Origin: Competibacter_A sp037045685
Lineage (GTDB): Bacteria > Pseudomonadota > Gammaproteobacteria > Competibacterales > Competibacteraceae
Assembly: GCA_037045685.1 (NCBI GenBank)
Contig: JBAOII010000023.1
Coordinates: 541,764-605,763, forward strand
Reading direction: 5' to 3'
Length of the DNA: 64,000 bases
The notes beneath the pieces are model-generated. The model did not search any database. It was given only the letters and a program-made list of their open reading frames with translations, and had not been told where the DNA came from. Position numbers and translations under genes: made by a program. Shown here piece after piece: positions 1-11,390 of this stretch (within the stretch, counting starts at the first letter, position 1; each line of letters opens with the position of its first letter).

Positions 1-288
<288 letters not shown>

Positions 289-296
<8 letters not shown>

Positions 297-1101
297 GCGC
301 CGATCCCTCTGGCGGCCGCTGTTTCTGATCGCCTACCTGGTCTTCGCGCTGTTGCCCATCTATTGGATGGTCAACATGAGCTTCAAGACCAACCAGGAAA
401 TCCTGGCCAGCTTCGCGCTGTTGCCGCAACGCTTCACCTGGGCCAACTACGCCACCATTTTCACCGATGCCTCCTGGTACTCGGGCTACATCAACAGCCT
501 GATCTACGTGGCCATCAACATGGTCATTTCGATCGCGGTGGCGTTGCCGGCGGCCTATGCCTTCTCGCGCTATTCCTTCCTCGGCGACAAGCATGTGTTC
601 TTCTGGCTGCTGACCAACCGGATGACCCCGCCGGCGGTGTTTCTGCTGCCGTTCTTCCAGCTCTACACCACGCTCGGGCTGATGGACACCCACCTCGCGG
701 TGGCCTTGGCCCATCTGGTGTTCAACGTGCCGCTGGCGGTGTGGATTCTGGAAGGCTTCATGAGCGGCGTGCCGCGCGAGATCGACGAAACGGCCTACAT
801 CGACGGCTACTCGTTCCCGCGCTTTTTCCTCACCATTTTTCTGCCGTTGATCAAGTCCGGGGTCGGGGTGACAGCCTTCTTCTGCTTCATGTTCAGTTGG
901 GTCGAGCTGCTGCTGGCGCGCACGCTGACCAGCGTGGACGCCAAACCCATCGTGGCGGTGATGACCCGCACCGTGTCCGCCTCCGGCATGGATTGGGCGG
1001 TGCTGGCGGCGGCGGGCACGCTCACCATCGTGCCGGGCGCGATCGTGATCTGGTTCGTGCGCCACTACATCGCCAAGGGCTTCGCGATGGGGAGGGTGTG
1101 A
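289..1101 (+). CDS. glpQ: Glycerol-type ABC transporter permease (MalG-like)
   Basis: Second membrane subunit of the importer, 270 residues. It shows the MalG pattern: an N-terminal helix (LFLIAYLVFALLPIYWMV), the NTNQ-like segment KTNQEI and an EAA-type loop (DETAYIDGYSFPRFFLTIFLPLIK) that contacts the ATPase. The ATG at 289 lies inside the end of the preceding gene, and the stop shares a base with the next ATG (TGATG), so coupling is likely. The name follows the rhizobial glycerol ABC system and is not the glycerophosphodiesterase also called GlpQ. Substrate assignment rests on context. Confidence 0.88.
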
Positions 1102-1409
1102 TGTTCGCCTGGATGGTCTGGACCACGCCGGTCGCGGTGTTCTTCTGCTGCATCGCGCTGCTGCTCGCGGGGATGACGGTGTGGGAACTCAAGTCGCCCA
1201 CCACCACGCGCAAGGGCTTTTTGCCGATCGCCACCACCCGGGGCGACCGCCTGTTCATCGGCCTGCTGACGGCCGCTTATATCAACCTCGGCTTCATCGG
1301 CTTGGCCGGCAAGCTGGCGGAATGGCTGTCGTTGGAGCAGGAACCGAGTATCTGGATCAGCTTCGTGGTTTCCATGGCCGTGCTGGCGCTGATCATGCGG
1401 CGCGGCTGA
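1101..1409 (+). CDS. glpU: DUF2160 small membrane protein of glycerol ABC operon
   Basis: A 102-residue integral membrane protein with about three hydrophobic segments (residues 3-25, 52-70, 83-98). Proteins of this type (DUF2160) are known almost only from glycerol ABC operons between the permease and binding-protein genes, exactly the position seen here. Its role in transport is not established; it may be an accessory membrane subunit. The ATG at 1101 overlaps the upstream stop by one base, which decides the start over a much longer frame that runs antisense-like through the upstream permease. Confidence 0.8.
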   Translation: MFAWMVWTTPVAVFFCCIALLLAGMTVWELKSPTTTRKGFLPIATTRGDRLFIGLLTAAYINLGFIGLAGKLAEWLSLEQEPSIWISFVVSMAVLALIMRRG

Positions 1410-1504
1410 GCGTTCGGGAATCCGGCCCGGAGCTTCCCCGGGGCCGTGGCGACCCTTACTACCCGAGGGGAAGCGGATAACATGCATAACCGAGGAGAAG
1501 AGCG

Positions 1505-3235
<1,731 letters not shown>

Positions 3236-3322
3236 AGATCGGGCATCGAGAACGGTCGGGCGGCCTCGCAAACGGAGCCGTCCGCGTGGCGCAAGCTTTT
3301 TGCCAGGATGCCGGCAGAAATG

Positions 3323-3351
3323 AAAAAGGCGCGCTGCGGCGCGCCTTTTTT
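3323..3351. terminator. Bidirectional rho-independent terminator
   Basis: A7-bp GC stem, GGCGCGC (3328-3334) with GCGCGCC (3339-3345), TGCG loop, flanked by A5 on the left and T6 on the right. The symmetry lets it stop both the rightward binding-protein gene and the leftward water-channel gene, which converge here. Confidence 0.9.
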
Positions 3352-3364
3352 GCCGCCAGATCAA

Positions 3365-4081
3365 TCAGTCGTCGTTGGGCGCCAGCCAGCGATAGAAGAA
3401 GCCGGCCAAAGCCGCGCCGACGATGGGGGCGACCCAGAACAGCCACAACTGCTGCAAGGCCCAGCCGCCGACGAAGATCGCCTGGCTGGTGCTGCGCGCC
3501 GGGTTGACCGAGGTGTTGGTGACCGGGATGCTGATCAAATGGATCAGCGTCAGGCACAGGCCGATGGCGATGGGGGCGAAGCCGCCCGGCGCGTTCTTGT
3601 GGGTCGAGCCCAGAATGACGATCAGGAACATGAAGGTCATCACGATTTCGCAGATCAGCGCGGCGTTCATGCCGTATTTGCCGGGCGAGTGATCGTCGAA
3701 GCCGTTGGCGGCAAAGCCGCTGGCGACCAGGTCGAATCCCGGTTTGCCGGTGGCGATCATATAGATCACGGCCGCGCCGGCCAGACCGCCGAGCACTTGA
3801 GCGATGATGTAGGGAACCAGGTCGGACACCGGGAAGCGGCCGCCGGCCCACAGCCCGACCGAGACGGCGGGGTTGAGATGGCAGCCGGAAACGTGGCCGA
3901 TGGCGTAGGCCATGGTCAGCACGGTCAAGCCGAAAGCCAGCGATACGCCGACCAGGGCGATCCCGAGGGGATAGTTGTTGGGGCCCAGGAACACGGCGGC
4001 CAACACGGCGCTGCCGCAACCTCCCAACACCAACCAAAGGGTGCCGACAAATTCGGCGGCGAGTCGATTGATAAGCGGCAT
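3365..4081 (-). CDS. aqpZ: Aquaporin Z, water channel
   Basis: A 238-residue member of the MIP channel family with two NPA boxes: HLNPAVSVGL in the first half and NTSVNPARS in the second. The segment LIHLISIPVTNTSVNPARS keeps the His, Thr and Arg of the AqpZ selectivity filter, so water rather than glycerol is the expected substrate, even though it sits beside a glycerol importer. The start MPLINRLAAEF matches AqpZ proteins and has GGAGGA about 9 bases upstream; the upstream-extended reading frame is not needed. Inner membrane, six helices plus two half-helices. Confidence 0.92.
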   Translation of the reverse strand: MPLINRLAAEFVGTLWLVLGGCGSAVLAAVFLGPNNYPLGIALVGVSLAFGLTVLTMAYAIGHVSGCHLNPAVSVGLWAGGRFPVSDLVPYIIAQVLGGLAGAAVIYMIATGKPGFDLVASGFAANGFDDHSPGKYGMNAALICEIVMTFMFLIVILGSTHKNAPGGFAPIAIGLCLTLIHLISIPVTNTSVNPARSTSQAIFVGGWALQQLWLFWVAPIVGAALAGFFYRWLAPNDD

Positions 4082-4299
4082 GTCGAATATTCCTCCTAAA
4101 TCGATCAGAATTAATTTAAGGCTTACCGAGAATCTGCGGGACATGAACGATGCCTTGCCCATTCACCGCTCCATGATGGATGGTATCCTGAATGGACCGG
4201 GGTTCACCGAACCCACCCCGGACGGCCCGGAAGCATAGCAGGCCAGGAAGCTTTTATCCTAACAATAGTTACAATAATGCGTTGATCGGAGATTTTTGA

Positions 4300-6570
4300 A
4301 TGGCAAACACAGGCGATATGGCTCCAAATAAGATACATAGGTGGCGGTTTTTTCGCTCGGGTGGCTTCGATCAGGTGCGCTTGGAGTCGGGGGCTGATTT
4401 GACGGCGCTCGACCAGCTCGACCCCAAGCTCTGGGCCGCGCTCAGCTGTCCGATCCGCGGTCTGGAGATCGACGGCAAAACGCTCGAACTCATCGATGGC
4501 GATAGCGATGGCTATATCCGGGTTCCCGAGATCGTCGCGGCGGTCAAGTGGGCGACGTCCGTCCTCAAGGATCCGGACGGTTTGACCCGAGGCGGCGATG
4601 CGCTGCCGCTGGCCGCCATCGACGACGGCACGGCCGAAGGCAAGGAGTTGCTTGCCTCGGCCAAGCAAATTCTCGCCAATCTCGGCAAAGAGGAGGCCGA
4701 GGCCATCACGGCCGCAGATACGGCGGATACCGCCAAAATTTTCGCCGACACCCGGTTCAACGGCGATGGCATCGTTCCGGCAATCGCGGCGGGCGACGAG
4801 GCCATCAAAGCGGTGATCGAGGACATCATCGCCTGTGTCGGGGCGGAGGAGGATCGCAGCGGGGCGCCGGGCGTCTCGCGGGAAAAGATCGATCAATTTT
4901 TTACGGAAGCTCGAGCGTATTCGGACTGGTGGCAGGAGGCGGAAGGCGACGCCGCCAACATTTTGCCGTTCGGCGAGGAGACCGAGGCAGCCGTGGCGGT
5001 CTTCGAAGCGGTCAAAGCCAAGGTGGACGATTATTTTACCCGCTGCCGGCTGGCCGCCTTCGATTCGCGCGCCGCCGAGCCGCTGAATCCCGCGCCGGAA
5101 GAATATGCCGCCCTCGCCAGGAAGAACCTTTCGCCCGCCGCCGAGGTAGTTGCTGCGCTGCCGCTGGCGAAAATCGAAGCCGGCAAACCCGTGCCGCTCG
5201 ACAAGGGGCTCAGTCCCGCCTGGACCGCGCCGATGGCCGAATTTCTCGCGAAGGTCGTGCAGCCGCTGCTGGGCGGTAAAACCAGCCTGGATGCCGACGA
5301 ATGGGAGGCGTTGTGCGTGATGTTCGCCGCCCACGAGGCCTGGCAAGGCAATAAGAAGGGCGCTGCCGTCGAGGTGCTGGGAATCAAGCGGGTCCGCGCC
5401 ATTCTGGCGGGCGGCTACCGGGAAACGCTCGTCGCGCTGGTCGAAAAGGACGAGGCGCTCGCGGGTGCGGCCGACGCCATCGCTTCGGTGGACCGGCTGG
5501 TGCGCTATCACCGAGACCTGTTCCGGCTGCTGAACAATTTCGTCTCGTTCCGCGATTTTTACACGCCCGGCTCGAAAGCGATTTTCCAGGCCGGCACGCT
5601 GTTCCTGGACGGGCGGAGCTGCGATCTGTGCCTTCGGGTCGACGACGTCGGCAAGCACAGCGGGCTGGCGCATCTCAGCGGAACCTATCTGGCCTACTGC
5701 GATTGCCGGCGGCGAGGCGGCGCCGAAAACATGACCATCGTGGCCGCTTTCACCAACGGCGACGCGGACAACCTGATGGTCGGCCGCAACGGGGTGTTTT
5801 TCGACCGGCGCGGCCAAGACTGGGACGCCACCATCGTCAAGATCGTCGAACATCCGATCAGCGTCCGCCAAGCGTTCTGGTATCCCTTCAAGCGCATCGG
5901 CAAGATGGTCGGGGAGCAGGTCGAAAAGATGGCCGCCGCCCGCGAAAAGGCGGTTCACGACCAAGCGGCGGCGGGCGTCGCCGATTCCGCTCAGAAAGCG
6001 GAAGCCGGGAAAGCGCCGGCGGCGCCGTTCGATGTCGGCAAATTCGCCGGTATTTTCGCCGCCATCGGTTTGGCCGTCGGCGCCATCGGCACCGCTATCG
6101 CCTCGGTGGTGACCGGCTTTCTGGGCCTGAAGGCGTGGCAGATGCCGCTCGCCCTCGTCGGCCTGGTGTTGCTGGTCTCCGGTCCGTCCATGGTGATCGC
6201 CTATCTCAAGCTGCGAAAGAGGAATCTGGCGCCCCTGCTCGACGCCAACGGCTGGGCGATCAACACCCGCGCTATCGTCAATATACCCTTTGGGACTTCG
6301 CTCACCCATGTCGCCGCGCTGCCGCCGGGAGCGCAGCGCTCGTTCACCGACCCTTACGCGGAGAAGAAGACGCCCTGGAAATCCTACCTGTTCCTGCTGT
6401 TGCTGCTCGGGGCCATCGCCTTCCTCTGGCACAAGGGCCATCTCCAGGAGTGGTGGGGCCAGTGGCGGGCCAAGGATAGCGCCCCGGCCGCCGCCGCCTC
6501 GCCGCCGGCCGCTCCGGCCGCCTCGCCGCCGGCTGCTCCGGCCACCCCGCCGCCCGCCACCAACAAGTAG
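4300..6570 (+). CDS. Large membrane protein with N-terminal EF-hand loop, function unknown
   Basis: A 756-residue protein I do not recognise. Residues 66-77 form a perfect EF-hand calcium loop (DGDSDGYIRVPE); a second, degenerate DxNGDG stretch lies near residue 150. The middle (200-540) is mostly soluble, mixed alpha/beta and charged, with a Cys cluster around CDLCLRVD and YCDCRRR. The last 180 residues hold three hydrophobic segments (GIFAAIGLAVGAIGTAI, LALVGLVLLVSGPSMVI, YLFLLLLLGAIAFLW), then an Ala/Pro-rich tail of repeated SPPAAPA units. Single-gene transcription unit bounded by a terminator at 6586. A calcium-responsive envelope role is possible but only inferred. Confidence 0.8.
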   Translation: MANTGDMAPNKIHRWRFFRSGGFDQVRLESGADLTALDQLDPKLWAALSCPIRGLEIDGKTLELIDGDSDGYIRVPEIVAAVKWATSVLKDPDGLTRGGDALPLAAIDDGTAEGKELLASAKQILANLGKEEAEAITAADTADTAKIFADTRFNGDGIVPAIAAGDEAIKAVIEDIIACVGAEEDRSGAPGVSREKIDQFFTEARAYSDWWQEAEGDAANILPFGEETEAAVAVFEAVKAKVDDYFTRCRLAAFDSRAAEPLNPAPEEYAALARKNLSPAAEVVAALPLAKIEAGKPVPLDKGLSPAWTAPMAEFLAKVVQPLLGGKTSLDADEWEALCVMFAAHEAWQGNKKGAAVEVLGIKRVRAILAGGYRETLVALVEKDEALAGAADAIASVDRLVRYHRDLFRLLNNFVSFRDFYTPGSKAIFQAGTLFLDGRSCDLCLRVDDVGKHSGLAHLSGTYLAYCDCRRRGGAENMTIVAAFTNGDADNLMVGRNGVFFDRRGQDWDATIVKIVEHPISVRQAFWYPFKRIGKMVGEQVEKMAAAREKAVHDQAAAGVADSAQKAEAGKAPAAPFDVGKFAGIFAAIGLAVGAIGTAIASVVTGFLGLKAWQMPLALVGLVLLVSGPSMVIAYLKLRKRNLAPLLDANGWAINTRAIVNIPFGTSLTHVAALPPGAQRSFTDPYAEKKTPWKSYLFLLLLLGAIAFLWHKGHLQEWWGQWRAKDSAPAAAASPPAAPAASPPAAPATPPPATNK

Positions 6571-6585
6571 ATCATCTGCGGGATC

Positions 6586-6625
6586 AACCCCCACCCCTTG
6601 CCGAATAGCCGGGGTGGGGGTTTCG
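6586..6625. terminator. Rho-independent terminator between converging genes
   Basis: Long perfect stem AACCCCCACCCC (6586-6597) with GGGGTGGGGGTT (6611-6622), 13-base loop, followed by T residues. It closes the rightward EF-hand gene; the leftward kinase gene ends 70 bases further on. Confidence 0.85.
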
Positions 6626-6694
6626 CGGGCGATGCGGCGCGGGCAATGGCGGATGTCGCGACCGAGGCGCTTCGCGAGGTCGCGAGCTCTCGAG

Positions 6695-9628
6695 CTACTC
6701 TCGCGGGCCCAGCAGAAGCCGTATTTTTCTTCCCAAGTCGGCTTTTCGATAGGGTTTGGTCAACACTTCCACACCGGCCACCTGATGGCCATCGCCGATC
6801 AAGGCGTGTTCCGTGTATCCCGATGTATACAGCACTCGCAAGCCGGGGTAGCGGCGTTGCGCTTCCTCCGCCAGCTTGACCCCGTCCATCTCGCCTGGCA
6901 TCACGATATCCGTGAACAGCAAGACGATATCGGGCGTGGTTTCGAGCGCTTGGAGCGCCGTCGCCGCATCACCCGCTTGCACGGGTTCGTAGCCCAGCCC
7001 GCGCAGGGCATTGACGGCGAACAGGCGAACTTCGGCATCGTCCTCGACGACCAGGATGGTTTCGCCCCGGCCTTTGATCGAGGTATCGACGGCGTGCGGT
7101 TCCGGCGCTGGCGGGGCAGGGGTCGTGATCGGCGGCAGGTAAAGCCGAACCGAGGTGCCCTGGTTCGGCTGGCTGTAGATGGTGATGTGGCCGCCGGATT
7201 GCTTGACCAGCCCGTACACCATGCTGAGTCCCAAGCCGCTGCCCTTGCCGGTTTCCTTGGTGGTGAAAAACGGCTCGAAGGCCCGCTCCAGGACTTTGGG
7301 CGTCATGCCCGCGCCGGTGTCGCTGACGACCAGCATGACATAAGGGCCGGGGTGCATGTCCGCTTGGGACGCGGCGTACTCTTCCTCGATCAGGATGTTG
7401 GCCGTTTCCAGCGCGAGCTTGCCGCCTTGCGGCATGGCGTCGCGGGCGTTGATCACCAGGTTGAGCAGGGCGCTCTCCAGTTGGTCGGGATCGACCAGCG
7501 CGTGCCGCAGATCGTTGGCCAGCACCGTGTTGATCTGGATGGTGGCGCCCAGCGTGCGCCGCATCAGATCCAGCATCCCGAGCACCAGCTTGTTCAGGTC
7601 GGTCGGTTGCGCCAGCAAGGGCTGATGGCGCGAGAACGCCAGCAGTCGCCGGGTGAGATAGGTGCCCCGATCCACCGCTTTCAATGCCTGCTGGGCCAGC
7701 TCGTGGAGCCGGGGCTGAGCGGTCAACTGCTCGTGCAGCAATTCCAGGTTGCCCATGATCACCGCGAGCAGGTTGTTGAAATCGTGGGCGATACCTCCGG
7801 TGAGCTGGCCGATGGCCTGCATTTTCTGCGCTTGCCGGAGCTGGGCTTCGGCCTGCTTGCGCTTGGTGATGTCGTGCGCGACGACGATGGCGGCGGCCTT
7901 GGCGTCGAACTTCACGTCGAGCGGCGCGGTCCGCGATTCGAACCAGCGCAATCCCGAAGCGGTTTGCAGCTCGTATTCCGCGACTTGAATTTGTCGGGTG
8001 ACCAAGGCGCGACGGATGATGTCGAGGAAAAAATCCGCCATCTCGCGCGAGTGCACTTCATGAACCAGCCGGTCGCGGATGGGCGTGACGCCGATGGTGG
8101 CGGCCGGTTTCCGCCCCGCCGCCGGCGTTTCGCGATAGCGGTGCGGTTCGAGCGAGACCGCCGGGCTCGGGGAAGTGTCGCGCGCGGGGGTGTTGCCCGC
8201 GACGGTTCGTCCGCGCCCCGCCGCCAGGATTTCGCGGTAGCGGCCATCCTCGTCGACCACGAACACCAGATCGGGAATGGCCCGGGTCATGGCGCGCAGC
8301 CGCGCTTCGCTTTCGCGCAAGGCGACTTCGGTTTGGTTGCGGATGCCGATTTCGTGGGTGAGCGCCCGGTTGACCGTTTCCAGGTCGGCCGTGCGCTCGG
8401 CGACTCGCTGCTCCAGCGAGGTGTTGGCTTCGCGCAGCTTTTCCTGCGCGCCCTGCATGGAAGCGCGCAGGCTGTTGAACGAGCGGGTGAGTTCGCCCAG
8501 CTCGCCGTTGCCGCCGGCGGGAATGTCGGCGTGCAGGCTTCCCGCCGCGAGTTGCCGGGTCGCTTCCACCAGCGAGGTGATCGGCCGGGCCAGGGCTTCG
8601 GCGCGCTGTTTGGAAAGCGCGTAAGCGACCACCAGCATCACCGCGATCATCGAGATCATGCTCCAGACGGTGATGGCGCTCGCGGCTTGCGCCGCCAGGA
8701 TTTCCGCTTCCAAGCGCCTCTTGGCCTGATTCGCCATCGCGTTCGCCATGGCGATCGCTTGGCCCGCCAGGGGATCGGTTTCCCGCGCCATCGCATGCAG
8801 GGCGATATTCCAGCCGACCGATTGCCGCAAGCGGATCATTTCGGCCGCGTGAGCCGCGAACCCCCTCAGTTCCTGCTGAAGCAGGTCGGCCATTTGGCGC
8901 TGCTCGGGCGCGAGCAGGGCATCGGCGACCAAGGTGGCGATGTCGGCTTGAACGGCGCGCAAGCCCTCGTCAAAGGGGTTGATGTAGCTGAGTCCGCCCG
9001 GCCCGAGAATTTCCCGAAGCAATAAGTGCGCGCTCGAAAATTGCTGGCGAATTTCCCCGATCAGGGCGAGCAACTCTTTCCGCTCGGGGCCTCCTTCCCG
9101 CTCCGTTTCGTCTTGGATCAAAGCGGCCAGCAGGGAGTGCAAATGCCCCGCGCCGGGCTCGACCTCCCGCAAATAGAGCAACCGCGCCGGTTCGTTGCCC
9201 GGAGCGCGCACTTGGTCTTGCACCCACCACTGGGATTCCTGCAAATCGGCCAGCAAGGACCGGAGCTGCTCGATCCGCTCGGGGTTGCAGGCTTGGCCGG
9301 CGAGCGGGGAGCAATTATTCAGCGACTCCAGCGCGGGTTGAATTTCGTCCCGCCAGGATGCCCGCCAACCGATCAGGAACCGCGGGTCGCCGAGACTGGC
9401 CCAACCGTGCAAATTGGCCAGAGAGTTGCGGACCCCGGTCAATAGCTCGAACGACGCTTGGGTCAACGGGCCGCTTTCCTTGGCCAACAGGATGACCCTG
9501 CCGCGCAGATCGTAAGTGGCGACCAGGGCGATGCCCAACATTCCCAATCCGATCAAAGCCACCGATAAATGCGAAAAAAGCAATTGGCGGATCAACGGCA
9601 GGCTTCGTTTGGTCGCCTCGGCGATCAC
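6695..9628 (-). CDS. Hybrid sensor histidine kinase (HAMP-PAS-HisKA-HATPase-receiver)
   Basis: Membrane sensor kinase of about 977 residues. Order: TM1 (16-38), a roughly 280-residue periplasmic domain with few marked features, TM2 (317-337), HAMP, coiled coil, a PAS region (about 430-600), HisKA with the phospho-acceptor His in GGIAHDFNNLL (near 613), HATPase with DTGAGM and GKGSGLGLS, and a C-terminal receiver (about 850-975) with the Asp in LFTDIVMPG and the Lys in LTKPY. The GTG start at 9628 overlaps the upstream stop as GTGA, which argues against the longer frame. No output domain, so the signal must leave through the receiver or a partner such as the regulator at 10748. Confidence 0.9.
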   Translation of the reverse strand: MIAEATKRSLPLIRQLLFSHLSVALIGLGMLGIALVATYDLRGRVILLAKESGPLTQASFELLTGVRNSLANLHGWASLGDPRFLIGWRASWRDEIQPALESLNNCSPLAGQACNPERIEQLRSLLADLQESQWWVQDQVRAPGNEPARLLYLREVEPGAGHLHSLLAALIQDETEREGGPERKELLALIGEIRQQFSSAHLLLREILGPGGLSYINPFDEGLRAVQADIATLVADALLAPEQRQMADLLQQELRGFAAHAAEMIRLRQSVGWNIALHAMARETDPLAGQAIAMANAMANQAKRRLEAEILAAQAASAITVWSMISMIAVMLVVAYALSKQRAEALARPITSLVEATRQLAAGSLHADIPAGGNGELGELTRSFNSLRASMQGAQEKLREANTSLEQRVAERTADLETVNRALTHEIGIRNQTEVALRESEARLRAMTRAIPDLVFVVDEDGRYREILAAGRGRTVAGNTPARDTSPSPAVSLEPHRYRETPAAGRKPAATIGVTPIRDRLVHEVHSREMADFFLDIIRRALVTRQIQVAEYELQTASGLRWFESRTAPLDVKFDAKAAAIVVAHDITKRKQAEAQLRQAQKMQAIGQLTGGIAHDFNNLLAVIMGNLELLHEQLTAQPRLHELAQQALKAVDRGTYLTRRLLAFSRHQPLLAQPTDLNKLVLGMLDLMRRTLGATIQINTVLANDLRHALVDPDQLESALLNLVINARDAMPQGGKLALETANILIEEEYAASQADMHPGPYVMLVVSDTGAGMTPKVLERAFEPFFTTKETGKGSGLGLSMVYGLVKQSGGHITIYSQPNQGTSVRLYLPPITTPAPPAPEPHAVDTSIKGRGETILVVEDDAEVRLFAVNALRGLGYEPVQAGDAATALQALETTPDIVLLFTDIVMPGEMDGVKLAEEAQRRYPGLRVLYTSGYTEHALIGDGHQVAGVEVLTKPYRKADLGRKIRLLLGPRE

Positions 9629-10635
9629 GGCGTTTCCCGCTCTCGAAGTCGGGCCGGTCGGGTCGAGGCCGCGCGGTCGGTCGCGAGAAACCGCTCGAGC
9701 TGTCGCAGTTGAGCTTGCAGGATTCCCGCGCGCTGGTAGCTGTGCGCCGGAAACTTGAGACCGGGGTAAACCGGCTGGGGTGGCGGCTTGGCGATGTCCA
9801 GGTGCTGGTGTAAAAAGTTGAGCTGAGAAACGATCATGGAGGCGACGAGATAAACGTCGCTCGGCTGCAAGCCGTCGAGGTCGGTTCGACCGGGATCGAT
9901 CTTGAGGACGGCCAAACCCTGCGAGTCGAAGATGCGCGCGATGCTTTGCAGGCACTCGATCAGCCTGAGATAGACATCCTTCGGTTGTTTGTCGGGCTCG
10001 AACGGCGGTTCGGGGGGAATTCGCGTGGCGTCGGGATAACGGGCCAGCAATCTCGCGGAGTAGCCGATGGCCAGGGTTAATTCCCGGTAAACCTCGCTGG
10101 GCGAGATGTGCCGCTCCAGCATCAAGTTCAATTGCCGATTGATCGCCAAAACGCCGTTGAATATCTCGGTGAAAGACTTGGGCGTTCCGGCCGGAGTTTC
10201 TCGCGAAGGCGCTATTTGCAGATCCTGCATCGCTTGCCGCAGCAGTTGGTGGGCGCTCCGCAGCCGGGCGAGGATATTCGGGATGCCGGTACCGTCCGAT
10301 GGCGGTGCGGGCGGAAGCCCGTGCACTCGTTTGACTTCAAACGATAATCTGTCGGTATTTTCCCACAGCGTCAGCGTTTGGAAGTACAGATCCCGAGGCA
10401 GGGGATCGCGGATTCCAATGTCCAGCGCGCGAGTCTCGGACACCCCCATGAACCGGCGCAATCGTTCCATATCGCGGGCGAAGGCGTCGATTTGATCGGA
10501 GAGGGCGGCGAGGCTAGCGCCGTCCACGGTTTCGGGCAAAGACGAGGGGATTTGCTGGGCGCCGGTGGCCGGAGCGCTGAACCCGTGGGGAATCAGGCCG
10601 AAAACCACAATGATCAGATAGGATCGCCACCGCAT
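9625..10635 (-). CDS. Secreted protein coupled to the sensor kinase
   Basis: A 336-residue protein of unknown family. The ATG at 10635 gives a clear signal peptide (MRWRSYLIIVVFGLIPHGFSA); the remainder is largely helical with Leu/Arg-rich segments and no recognised motif. It ends inside the start codon of the hybrid kinase (GTGA), so the two are probably made together. A periplasmic ligand-sensing or regulatory partner for the kinase's periplasmic domain is the simplest reading, but this is inferred from position only. Confidence 0.75.
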   Translation of the reverse strand: MRWRSYLIIVVFGLIPHGFSAPATGAQQIPSSLPETVDGASLAALSDQIDAFARDMERLRRFMGVSETRALDIGIRDPLPRDLYFQTLTLWENTDRLSFEVKRVHGLPPAPPSDGTGIPNILARLRSAHQLLRQAMQDLQIAPSRETPAGTPKSFTEIFNGVLAINRQLNLMLERHISPSEVYRELTLAIGYSARLLARYPDATRIPPEPPFEPDKQPKDVYLRLIECLQSIARIFDSQGLAVLKIDPGRTDLDGLQPSDVYLVASMIVSQLNFLHQHLDIAKPPPQPVYPGLKFPAHSYQRAGILQAQLRQLERFLATDRAASTRPARLRERETP

Positions 10636-10747
10636 CTTTGCCGTCCCGTCACTTCGTGAACCATAGCTAACGATAGCCGATGAAAAGCGGGTGTCGCAAA
10701 GCGGCAATCGATATTCGATGCCCCGGCGATCCGGTATTCCAAGGCCG

Positions 10748-11116
10748 CTAAGCGCCGAGAGCGGCGCGCAGCCGGGCCAGGGACACGGGCTTGACCAAGG
10801 TGGTCACCGTGCGCAGCCCCTTGAATTCCGCCAGCGTTTTCGCGTCTTGAGCGTACTCCGGGCTGAAGCCGGTGGTGATGATCAGATCGGCCGAGTAACC
10901 CTGTTGCAGCAACCAGAGCAGCAACTCGTTGCCGTCGATGTCCGGAATGACCATATCGAGCACGATCTTGGAGGGCTGGAAAGGGCGGTAGCTGTTCTGA
11001 AAGTCCAGACCGCTGGTGGTGACCAAGACTTCGTAGCCGAGATCCAGGGCCACTTGGCGAACGAACTCGCCAAACCCCGGTTCGTCGTCAACAATCAACA
11101 GGCGCTTGGCGTTCAT
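10748..11116 (-). CDS. Single-domain response regulator
   Basis: A 122-residue stand-alone receiver domain. Conserved residues are visible: the acidic pair in IVDDEPG, the phosphorylated Asp in VLDMVIPD, the Thr in IITTG and the Lys in LVKPVSL. There is no DNA-binding or enzymatic output domain, so it should act by protein contact or as a phosphorelay intermediate. The ATG at 11116 (MNAKRLLIVDDE) is chosen over a longer frame because the receiver fold starts there. It is followed by the secreted protein and hybrid kinase on the same strand. Confidence 0.88.
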   Translation of the reverse strand: MNAKRLLIVDDEPGFGEFVRQVALDLGYEVLVTTSGLDFQNSYRPFQPSKIVLDMVIPDIDGNELLLWLLQQGYSADLIITTGFSPEYAQDAKTLAEFKGLRTVTTLVKPVSLARLRAALGA

Positions 11117-11351
11117 GAGTTCGGGTCCGTGGTTGGGCCGCTCGTCCGCCCGAAAAATCGGGGGTGAGCGCGCTTCGCGTATGATGGTGCAATGCACAAT
11201 TATCGAACTTAATCCATGATTGTTGCAAGGAAATTGTGGTGCCGTCCGGCCGGCAAGCGCTTTCCTGAACGTATCGAACGATATTCCGGATCATCGGCGG
11301 CGGCACCGCTGGCGCGGCGTGCGCGAGAAAATCGCCGAATGGGCGCCGAGG

Positions 11352-11381
11352 TTGACGCCAGCGCGAGCCGGGCGTTAGCAT
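11352..11381 (+). promoter_or_regulatory. Probable sigma-70 promoter of the cbiMNQO riboswitch
   Basis: TTGACG at 11352-11357 and TAGCAT at 11376-11381 with an 18-base spacer. Transcription would begin within about 10 bases of the first riboswitch helix at 11391, a good geometric fit. The 235 bases before it (11117-11351), between the divergent regulator gene and this promoter, show nothing else recognisable. Confidence 0.55.
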
Positions 11382-11390
11382 CGCTCTATA

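Noticed and set aside
4204..6594. Long open frame (about 800 codons) antisense to the EF-hand gene
   Set aside because: High GC gives mirror frames; the translation is Arg/Gly/His-rich, with no domain, start site or terminator of its own.
6290..9025. 911-codon open frame opposite the hybrid kinase
   Set aside because: The minus strand has all kinase motifs in order; the plus translation is low-complexity and crosses the terminator at 6586.
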